Under the pieces are notes generated by a model, which was not told the DNA's origin, searched no databases, and saw only the letters and a list, made by a program, of their open reading frames with translations. Position numbers and translations under genes: made by a program. This document shows positions 51,353 through 57,883 of a DNA stretch of 64,000 bases, piece after piece. Every line of letters begins with the position of its first letter. The stretch's first letter is position 1. The DNA comes from Anaerostipes sp. MSJ-23. GTDB taxonomy: Bacteria; Bacillota; Clostridia; Lachnospirales; Lachnospiraceae. The stretch is taken from NCBI RefSeq assembly GCF_018918155.1, contig NZ_JAHLPY010000011.1:1-64000 (forward strand), in the 5' to 3' direction.

Positions 51353-51381
51353 TTGACAAACAAGAAAAAGTTTTGTATAAT
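51353..51381 (+). promoter_or_regulatory. Consensus promoter of the second tRNA pair
   Basis: TTGACA (51353-51358), a 17-bp spacer and TATAAT (51376-51381): a perfect sigma-A consensus, starting near 51388. A short hairpin TACAAC/GTTGTA (51326-51344) lies just before it. Confidence 0.9.
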
Positions 51382-51408
51382 AAAATAGTTGTGTAAAACA
51401 CAGAATGA

Positions 51409-51479
51409 TGGGGTATCGCCAAGTGGTAAGGCACAGGATTCTGACTCCTGCACCGCTGGTTCGAGTCCAGCTACCCCAG
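51409..51479 (+). tRNA. tRNA-Gln (anticodon CTG), copy 2
   Basis: Identical in sequence to the copy at 51176-51246, with anticodon CTG, discriminator G and no encoded CCA. Confidence 0.95.
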
Positions 51480-51484
51480 CTTAT

Positions 51485-51557
51485 GGGTGTGTAGCTCAGG
51501 TGGTAGAGCACTTGACTTTTAATCAAGTTGTCCGGGGTTCGAATCCCCGCACGCTCA
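51485..51557 (+). tRNA. tRNA-Lys (anticodon TTT), copy 2
   Basis: Identical in sequence to the copy at 51252-51324. The 5-bp spacer after tRNA-Gln differs by one base (GCTTAT versus GCTCAT context). Confidence 0.95.
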
Positions 51558-51566
51558 GTAAGAAAG

Positions 51567-51598
51567 AAAACCGTAAGTTAAAAAACTTGCGGTTTTTT
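51567..51598 (+). terminator. Terminator of the tRNA cluster
   Basis: AAAACCGTAAGTT (51567-51579) pairs with AACTTGCGGTTTT (51584-51596) with one G-U pair, ending in TTTTTT. Confidence 0.9.
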
Positions 51599-51619
51599 GT
51601 TTGGAAAAATGATACAATC

Positions 51620-51648
51620 TTGATATAGTTAAAAACTATAGCTAACAT
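51620..51648 (+). promoter_or_regulatory. metQ promoter with MET-box-like palindrome
   Basis: TTGATA (51620-51625), 17 bp and TAACAT (51643-51648) form a promoter. The perfect palindrome TATAGTTAAAAACTATA (51624-51640) fills the spacer. From memory it matches the MET-box consensus TATAGTT-N3-AACTATA described for the streptococcal LysR regulator MtaR/MetR. No SAM riboswitch is seen in this leader. Confidence 0.7.
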
Positions 51649-51735
51649 TAGATGATAAGTATTATACAAGAACTTTTTTTACTGATATGATAAGTTCATC
51701 GAAAATAATAAAAAAGAAATATGAGGTGATGTAAT

Positions 51736-52575
51736 ATGAGAAAATTATGGAAAAAAGTATTTGCAGTTGTACTTGCAGGAACGTTTATCACAGGTGCACT
51801 GACAGGGTGTGGAGCAGGAAAAAATGAAAGTAAAGAAAAGAAAACAGAAAAAATTGTTGTTGGTGCTAGCCCTTCTCCACATGCAGACATTTTAAAACAG
51901 ACAAAGGATATTTTAAAGGATAAAGGATACGAATTAGAAATTAAAGAATATTCAGATTATGTACAGCCAAATACAGCATTGGAATCTGGTGATCTTGATG
52001 CAAACTATTTTCAGCATAAACCATATCTGGATCAGTTCAATAAAGAAAAGAAAACAAATCTTGTATCAGCAGGAGTGATTCATTATGAACCGTTTGGAAT
52101 TTTTCCTGGGAAGACAAAAAATTTAAAAGATTTAAAGGATGGTGCAGAAGTGGCAGTACCAAACGATACAACTAATGAAGCAAGAGCACTTCTTTTACTG
52201 GAAGCACAAGGATTGATCAAATTAAAAAAAGGAGCTTCTTTAACAGCAACGAAAAAAGATATAGTACAAAATAAGAAAAATCTTAAAATTCAGGAACTGG
52301 AAGCTGCACAGATTCCAAGAACATTGAAAGATGTTGATATTGCAGTTATTAATGGAAATTATGCATTACAAGCTGGATTAAAAGTGAATAAAGATGCACT
52401 TGCAGTGGAAGATTCGAAATCGGTTGGAGCAAAAACTTATGGAAACGTTGTAGCAGTTAAAAAAGGAAATGAAAATAGTAAAAAAACAAAAGCACTGATT
52501 GAAGCTTTAAAGAGCAGTCAAGTAAAAAATTATATTCAAAAACATTTTAATGGTTCTGTAGTTCCGTTATTCTAA
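51736..52575 (+). CDS. metQ: Methionine ABC transporter substrate-binding lipoprotein MetQ
   Basis: A 279-aa NlpA-family lipoprotein with signal peptide and lipobox ALTGC near residue 25. The mature part shows IVVGASPSPHADIL, YVQPNTALESGDLDANYFQHKPYLDQFN in pieces, VIHYEPFGIFPGKT and AVINGNYALQAGL, all typical of MetQ binding D/L-methionine. GAGGTGATG precedes the ATG. metN and metI follow. Confidence 0.93.
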   Translation: MRKLWKKVFAVVLAGTFITGALTGCGAGKNESKEKKTEKIVVGASPSPHADILKQTKDILKDKGYELEIKEYSDYVQPNTALESGDLDANYFQHKPYLDQFNKEKKTNLVSAGVIHYEPFGIFPGKTKNLKDLKDGAEVAVPNDTTNEARALLLLEAQGLIKLKKGASLTATKKDIVQNKKNLKIQELEAAQIPRTLKDVDIAVINGNYALQAGLKVNKDALAVEDSKSVGAKTYGNVVAVKKGNENSKKTKALIEALKSSQVKNYIQKHFNGSVVPLF

Positions 52576-52658
52576 TAATGAAAAAGAATCAATAAAAAGA
52601 TTGAAAAAGTCAGGAAGAATTGGTATCATTGGAGTGTTGAAAAAATAAAAAATAACGG

Positions 52659-52705
52659 TTGGAAATTTTCCCCTGTTTTCCATTGGGAAGCAGGGGAATT
52701 TCCAG
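52659..52705 (+). other. Long hairpin between metQ and metN
   Basis: TTGGAAATTTTCCCCTG (52659-52675) pairs with CAGGGGAATTTCCAG (52691-52705) with a 2-base bulge, and the loop contains a further TTTTCC/GGGAAG pairing. No T-run follows, so it probably stabilises the metQ message or lowers metN readthrough rather than terminating. Confidence 0.5.
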
Positions 52706-52725
52706 CTTGAGAAAGGATGGAAAAT

Positions 52726-53736
52726 ATGATTGAATTAAAAAATATCAATGTGGTTTTTGGATCCAAAGGTCATGAATTTAAGGCAGTCAAAGATGTAAAT
52801 CTTACCATCGAAAAGGGAGAAATTTTTGGAATTGTAGGTCCAAGTGGTGCCGGGAAAAGTACATTGGTTCGTGTTATCAATTTATTACAGCGGCCAACCA
52901 GTGGACAAGTTCTGATCGAGGGAAAAGATATTACTCAATTAAATCGGAAGGAGCTTAGCAAGATAAGATTAAATATTGGAATGATCTTTCAGCATTTTAA
53001 TCTGATCAGTGGTTCTACGATTGCAGAAAATATTGCTTTTTCTTTATATGCGAATCATTATCCAAAAGAAAAGATAAAGGCAAGAGTAAAAGAACTTTTA
53101 GAGCTTGTTCATCTTCCGGAAAAAGCAGATGATTATCCTGCTAATTTAAGTGGTGGACAGAAACAAAGAGTTGCGATTGCGAGAGCATTAGCGAACAATC
53201 CACATATTCTTCTTTGTGATGAGGCAACATCAGCACTGGATTTGGAAAATACAGAAGAAATTGTTGCACTATTAAAGGAAATTAATGAAAAAACAAAAAT
53301 TACGATTGTATTTATCACACATGAGATGGATGTGGCAAAAAAATTATTTGACCGTATTGCATTTATGGAACAAGGGGAGGTAAAAGAAGTTACAGATATT
53401 TATACTGCCTTTACGGAACCTAAAGAACCAATTGCTAAGAGCCTGGTGGAAAGAGTTTTAAATGTTAATGTACCACAAGCGCTTGTCTTAAAAGAAAATG
53501 AAGAGCTGCTTCGACTAAGTTATACTGGAGATGATTCTTATGATCCTGTTATCAGTATTGCTTCGAAACATTACGACATTACGATGGATATTATCAATGG
53601 AAAAGTGGATTATATTGGTGAAAAGCCATTTGGTGTTTTGGTTGTGATTTTAAGGGGGGCAAAAGAGGAAAGAGAAAAAGCACTTGCTTATATTAAAAAA
53701 AATGTTTATAAAATGGAAAGGTTAGGGGGAAAATAA
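52726..53736 (+). CDS. metN: Methionine ABC transporter ATPase MetN
   Basis: A 336-aa ABC ATPase. Walker A is VGPSGAGKSTLVRVINLL, the Q-loop MIFQHFNLISG, the signature LSGGQKQRVAIARAL, Walker B HILLCDEATSALD and the switch His FITHEMDV. The C-terminal 75 residues form the NIL regulatory domain that binds methionine for feedback. The ATG at 52726 is preferred, since AAGGATGG is well spaced; ATG 52717 overlaps it. Confidence 0.94.
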   Translation: MIELKNINVVFGSKGHEFKAVKDVNLTIEKGEIFGIVGPSGAGKSTLVRVINLLQRPTSGQVLIEGKDITQLNRKELSKIRLNIGMIFQHFNLISGSTIAENIAFSLYANHYPKEKIKARVKELLELVHLPEKADDYPANLSGGQKQRVAIARALANNPHILLCDEATSALDLENTEEIVALLKEINEKTKITIVFITHEMDVAKKLFDRIAFMEQGEVKEVTDIYTAFTEPKEPIAKSLVERVLNVNVPQALVLKENEELLRLSYTGDDSYDPVISIASKHYDITMDIINGKVDYIGEKPFGVLVVILRGAKEEREKALAYIKKNVYKMERLGGK

Positions 53737-53737
53737 G

Positions 53738-54400
53738 ATGAATGAGACAATTGAAATCATAAGATCAGAATTTGCCCAAGCATCGTTTGAAACATTTGAG
53801 ATGGTATTGATTTCCATGGTTGCAGCAGCAGTGGTTGGAACAATTCTTGGATTGGTTCTTCATTTAACGTCCAATCCTATGTTTTATAAAAATCGAATTG
53901 TGAATGGAATTGCAGGAACAATCGTGAATATTATCCGTTCTATGCCATTTATTATCTTGATTATTGTATTGATTCCATTTTCGAGAATTATTGTTGGAAC
54001 GTCTATTGGAGCGATCGCGGCATCGGTATCACTTTCGATCGCATCCATTGCATTTTTTGCAAGACTTGTAGAAGGCGCTTTTAGTGAAGTAGATAAAGGA
54101 GTGGTTGAAGCAGCTATTGCGACGGGAGCAAGTATTCCATTGATTATTCGTAAAGTATTATTTGTGGAAGCAATGCCAGCATTGATTCGTGCATTGACTG
54201 TGACTTTTGTAAGCATTATTGGTTATTCAGCGATGGCCGGTGCTGTTGGCGGCGGAGGAATTGGAAATCTGGCAATTATGTATGGATACAACCGTTATGA
54301 GACGGGAGTTCTTTTATTTACTGTCATTGTTCTTATTATTATTGTACAGCTTGGACAGTGGATTGGTGATAAAATTGCATTAGCGGTAACAAGAAAATAA
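53738..54400 (+). CDS. metI: Methionine ABC transporter permease MetI
   Basis: A 220-aa permease with five membrane helices. It has FILIIVLIPFSRIIVGTSIG, the EAA-loop VEAAIATGASIPLIIRKVLFVEAMPALIR, and SAMAGAVGGGGIGNLAIMYGYNRYE, the MetI signature. It starts two bases after the metN stop with AGGGGG upstream. It forms the membrane channel with MetN and receives methionine from MetQ. Confidence 0.94.
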   Translation: MNETIEIIRSEFAQASFETFEMVLISMVAAAVVGTILGLVLHLTSNPMFYKNRIVNGIAGTIVNIIRSMPFIILIIVLIPFSRIIVGTSIGAIAASVSLSIASIAFFARLVEGAFSEVDKGVVEAAIATGASIPLIIRKVLFVEAMPALIRALTVTFVSIIGYSAMAGAVGGGGIGNLAIMYGYNRYETGVLLFTVIVLIIIVQLGQWIGDKIALAVTRK

Positions 54401-54488
54401 AAAAATAGAAGTTTGTAAATATTTTCTTTTCTTCTGGAAATAATAAAGGTATATCCTAGAAAATCTTAAGAAGAAAAGGAGAAGTTAC

Positions 54489-54983
54489 ATGAAAAAAACA
54501 ATTTGGACCTTATGTATGATGTGCGTGTTTGCACTAGGAATTTCGTTTGTATTTACCGGCTGCGGAAATCAGAATAGGAATGATACCACAGATATGACGA
54601 CGGAGGAAAATGCAGCGGGAAATGTATCATCAGCAACAGAAGATGATAGTCTTGCAGATGATGTTGGAGAGGCTGCAGATGATCTTGCAGATGGAGCAGA
54701 AGATGCAGTAGATGATGTTGCAAATGGTTTTGACAGTTATGATGATGCACATGACTATCTTTTAAACAAGCTTAGTACAGACAATTCAGATGGACAGTAT
54801 GAAGTGCGTAATGAAAAAAAAGATGTCACAGAGTATAAAGACGGAGCCAAGGGATATCATTTTGAAATCTATGATACATCTGATAGCTCTGGAAAAAAAT
54901 TCGGAGATTTTTATGTAGATAAAGAAAATGGAAAGATTTATAAAAAAGACACAAAAACAAAGAAAATCGAAGAATATAAATAA
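54489..54983 (+). CDS. Acidic lipoprotein of unknown function
   Basis: A 164-aa putative lipoprotein with a signal peptide and lipobox FTGC near residue 25. Residues about 30-80 are very acidic with repeated DD-x3-AADDLADGAEDAVDD-like units that would form an amphipathic helix. Residues about 85-164 look like a small globular domain (YDDAHDYLLNKLS, then YHFEIYDTSDSSGKKFGDFYVDKENGKIY in pieces), reminiscent of PepSY-like folds. AAAAGGAGAAG precedes the ATG and a terminator follows. Confidence 0.7.
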   Translation: MKKTIWTLCMMCVFALGISFVFTGCGNQNRNDTTDMTTEENAAGNVSSATEDDSLADDVGEAADDLADGAEDAVDDVANGFDSYDDAHDYLLNKLSTDNSDGQYEVRNEKKDVTEYKDGAKGYHFEIYDTSDSSGKKFGDFYVDKENGKIYKKDTKTKKIEEYK

Positions 54984-54992
54984 GAAGAAACA

Positions 54993-55038
54993 AGACCAAA
55001 GAGTTCTGCCAAAAAGGTGGGGCTCTTTTCTTTTACAA
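54993..55038 (+). terminator. Terminator after the acidic lipoprotein
   Basis: AAAGAGTTCTGCC pairs with GGTGGGGCTCTTT (about 54995-55007 and 55015-55027) using several G-U pairs, followed by TCTTTT. Confidence 0.65.
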
Positions 55039-55041
55039 TAC

Positions 55042-55070
55042 TTTACAAAGCAAGAGAAGTGTGGTATTCT
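55042..55070 (+). promoter_or_regulatory. Promoter of lon
   Basis: TTTACA (55042-55047), a 17-bp spacer and TATTCT (55065-55070); transcription would start near 55077, just before the CIRCE operator. Confidence 0.75.
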
Positions 55071-55080
55071 TAGCTTAAAA

Positions 55081-55107
55081 TTAGCACTCACATAAGTAGA
55101 GTGCTAA
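55081..55107 (+). promoter_or_regulatory. CIRCE operator (HrcA site) upstream of lon
   Basis: TTAGCACTC (55081-55089), 9 bp, GAGTGCTAA (55099-55107): a perfect match to the CIRCE consensus bound by the heat-shock repressor HrcA. It lies at the 5' end of the lon transcript, so HrcA should block lon until stress. Confidence 0.93.
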
Positions 55108-55136
55108 CAAATACATAAACAAAGGAGGAGAGTGTT

Positions 55137-57413
55137 ATGATTACAATACCTGTTTATGACATGATTATTTTGCCTGGAATTACTTATTATTTTAAAAAAG
55201 ATGTATTTCAGGAATTGAGTATAAAAGATGCACAAAAAGGAGATGAAGTCCTTTTCCTTTTCATGAAAGAAGATAGAACAAGGGAAGAAATGAAGGAAGA
55301 TGATTTCTATCCAATTGGTATCATGGGAACTTATCAGGGAAATGATGAGAATGGAAATATTAGTGTGAAGACGACAACGAGTGTTGATGTCAGAGAATTA
55401 ACAGTAACAGAAGATGATATGAAAGTATCTGTTGAACCAAGAGAAGAAATTGAAGATATTACAGAAGAAGAAAAGAAAGAAAAATTTGGGCAAATGAAAG
55501 ATGCTCTTTTAAAGTTTGTTCAGGGATTTCAATGGGGAGTTATGGCAAGAGGCTATATTCTTCATTGGAAAACGATGGAGGAAGTTGTTTCTTCTCTTGC
55601 AGGTTATTTAAATCTTACCAATGAGGAAAAATATGAGATCTTAGCTGCAGATCATTTATCTATTCGAACAGAATTGATTGAAAAGGCTGTTTATGAATTT
55701 ATGGAAATGACAAGAGTCGGCCAGGAAGCAGAAAATGATCAAGTAGAAAGTTATGAAAAGGTTTATCGAGAAGATGCAATCAAAAAACAGATTGATTTTC
55801 TACAAAAAGAGCTTGATGAAATGCATCCGGAAAATGTATCGGATGTCCGTAGATTTGAAAAAAAGATCAAAGAATCCGGTATGAATGAAGAGGCAAGAAA
55901 AGAAGCAGATAAAGTTTTAAATCGGATGAAACAAGAAGGAAAAGACAGCCATGAATATGGTATGCTTTATGATTATCTTGATTTTGTAACAGGACTATCA
56001 TGGAAAAAAGAAGATATGAAAGATGTCGACCTTACAGAAGCAGAAGAAATTCTTGATAAGGAACATTATGGACTGAAAAAAGTAAAAAGACGAATTATTC
56101 AGCAGTTGGCAGTCATGGCGTTAAATAGAAAACAGTCAGGTTCGATTTTATTGTTTGTTGGTCCTCCTGGAACTGGAAAAACAAGTATTGGTCAGAGTAT
56201 TGCAGATGCTTTGCATAGAAAATATGTAAGAGTGAGTCTTGGAGGCGTTCGTGATGAGGCAGAAATTCGTGGACATCGTCGAACCTATATAGGGGCAATG
56301 CCTGGAAGGATCATGGATGGTATGAAGCGTTGTGGGACATCCAATCCTGTCATGGTGCTTGATGAAGTGGATAAACTTTCTAAAGATTATAGTGGAGATC
56401 CAGCCAGCGCACTTCTTGAAGTGCTTGATCCAGAGCAAAATAGTACATTTACTGATCATTACATGAATGTGCCATATGATCTTTCGGATGTTTTATTTGT
56501 ATGTACAGCTAATACGATGGATACAATCCCAGAACCATTGTTAAATCGTATGGAAATCATTCAATTTCCTGGTTATACAGCAGTTGAGAAATTTCAGATT
56601 GCAAGAAAGCATTTGCTTCCAAAAGCGATGAAAACCATGGGAATTAAGGCACAAAATTTAAGGGTAACAGACGATGCAATTCGAAAGATTATCAGTGATT
56701 ATACGATGGAATCGGGTGTACGAGGACTTAAAAAACAGTTGAATACATTATGCCGTTATGCTGCGGTTAAACTGGTAAAGAAAGAGCAAAAGAGTGTGAC
56801 GGTAAGTCCAAGACGTTTGCAGGAATTTCTGGATCAAAAACCAATTCATCATGAAAATATTCTGGAAGAGAAGAAACCAGGAGTTGTGACAGGTCTTGCT
56901 TGGACAGCAGCTGGAGGAGAAATTCTTTTCATAGAAACGATGTTTACAAAGGGAAGTGGAAAAGTTTTGATTACTGGACAACTTGGAGATGTGATGAAGG
57001 AATCGATTCAGATTGCGATTACACTTGTAAAATCTCTTTATCCAGAGTATTCAGACAAGTTTAAGGAAAATGATCTTCATGTCCATGTACCGGAAGGTGC
57101 AGTTCCAAAAGATGGACCTTCTGCTGGAATTACATTGACAAGTGCTCTTGCTTCTTTAGTGACAGGAAAAGCAGTCAGTCCCGAATATGCCATGACAGGA
57201 GAGGTATCTCTTCGAGGTGGCGTTATGCCGATAGGAGGTCTTACGGAGAAGTTGATGGCAGCACAGAGAGCTGGTATTTCCAAAGTGCTTATCCCAGCGC
57301 AAAATGTAGATGATTTGGACGAAGTAGCAGATGAAGTAAAAGAGAAGTTAGAGATTATTCCAGTACATACGGTGGAAGAAGTTTTGAAGCTTTTGTTAAA
57401 TGAAAGAAAATAA
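55137..57413 (+). CDS. lon: ATP-dependent protease Lon
   Basis: A 758-aa LonA protease. The N-terminal substrate domain (about residues 1-200) begins ITIPVYDMIILPGITYYF. The AAA+ module has Walker A VGPPGTGKTSIGQSIA and Walker B VMVLDEVDKL, with SLGGVRDEAEIRGHRRTYIGAMPGRI. The protease domain has the catalytic Ser662 in DGPSAGIT and Lys in RGGVMPIGGLTEKLMAA. Length is normal. It degrades misfolded proteins in the cytosol. A perfect CIRCE upstream indicates HrcA control, unlike the CtsR control of Bacillus lonA. Confidence 0.96.
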   Translation: MITIPVYDMIILPGITYYFKKDVFQELSIKDAQKGDEVLFLFMKEDRTREEMKEDDFYPIGIMGTYQGNDENGNISVKTTTSVDVRELTVTEDDMKVSVEPREEIEDITEEEKKEKFGQMKDALLKFVQGFQWGVMARGYILHWKTMEEVVSSLAGYLNLTNEEKYEILAADHLSIRTELIEKAVYEFMEMTRVGQEAENDQVESYEKVYREDAIKKQIDFLQKELDEMHPENVSDVRRFEKKIKESGMNEEARKEADKVLNRMKQEGKDSHEYGMLYDYLDFVTGLSWKKEDMKDVDLTEAEEILDKEHYGLKKVKRRIIQQLAVMALNRKQSGSILLFVGPPGTGKTSIGQSIADALHRKYVRVSLGGVRDEAEIRGHRRTYIGAMPGRIMDGMKRCGTSNPVMVLDEVDKLSKDYSGDPASALLEVLDPEQNSTFTDHYMNVPYDLSDVLFVCTANTMDTIPEPLLNRMEIIQFPGYTAVEKFQIARKHLLPKAMKTMGIKAQNLRVTDDAIRKIISDYTMESGVRGLKKQLNTLCRYAAVKLVKKEQKSVTVSPRRLQEFLDQKPIHHENILEEKKPGVVTGLAWTAAGGEILFIETMFTKGSGKVLITGQLGDVMKESIQIAITLVKSLYPEYSDKFKENDLHVHVPEGAVPKDGPSAGITLTSALASLVTGKAVSPEYAMTGEVSLRGGVMPIGGLTEKLMAAQRAGISKVLIPAQNVDDLDEVADEVKEKLEIIPVHTVEEVLKLLLNERK

Positions 57414-57449
57414 ATTGTAAAAATTAAGAAAAGCTAACGACAAAATTCC

Positions 57450-57479
57450 TTGAATCATGAAAGATAGGTGTGCTATAAT
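57450..57479 (+). promoter_or_regulatory. Promoter of the DUF6110/P-type ATPase operon
   Basis: TTGAAT (57450-57455), an 18-bp spacer and TATAAT (57474-57479). About 80 bases of leader precede the ATG at 57560. Confidence 0.65.
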
Positions 57480-57559
57480 GAGACCGTGTTTGAGGAATGT
57501 ATACAAAGAATAGTAAAAGGAAATAAAAAAATCAAAGCAAAAATTAGGAGGAATTTTAA

Positions 57560-57883
57560 ATGAAAATCACAGATATCGTAAAGAAAGTAGATTTAAAAAA
57601 AGGTGGAATCTTTGCAACAGGAGTTCTTTTTGGAACAGCAGGAATTAAACTGTTAGCAAGCAAAGATGCAAAGAAGTTTTACACAAATTGTACAGCAGCC
57701 GTTCTTCGTGCAAAATCATGCATTATGAAGACAGCAACAACGGTACAGGAAAATGCAGGAGATATTTACGCAGAAGCACAGCAGATTAACGAAGATAGAG
57801 AACAGATGGAAGCAGATGCAGTTGTAGAAGATGATGATTTTACAGAAGTTTCAGATGACAACGCGGAAGAAGTGACAGAATAA
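57560..57883 (+). CDS. DUF6110 family protein
   Basis: A 107-aa protein: basic N-terminus, a single hydrophobic/glycine-rich segment (GGIFATGVLFGTAGIKLLAS, residues 15-34), a helical stretch, and a very acidic tail (EADAVVEDDDFTEVSDDNAEE). It resembles DUF6110, often found beside metal P-type ATPases in Clostridia. The acidic tail could bind metal; this is inferred. AGGAGG precedes the ATG and the P-type ATPase starts immediately after the stop. Confidence 0.75.
   Translation: MKITDIVKKVDLKKGGIFATGVLFGTAGIKLLASKDAKKFYTNCTAAVLRAKSCIMKTATTVQENAGDIYAEAQQINEDREQMEADAVVEDDDFTEVSDDNAEEVTE

Noticed and set aside
51123-51628. Several short reading frames across the tRNA region on both strands
   Set aside because: They read through the tRNA-Gln and tRNA-Lys cloverleafs, repeat with the tRNA duplication and match no protein family.
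51600-51735. Possible SAM (S-box) riboswitch before metQ
   Set aside because: No S-box core sequence or terminator is present; the leader shows only a short palindrome within the promoter.
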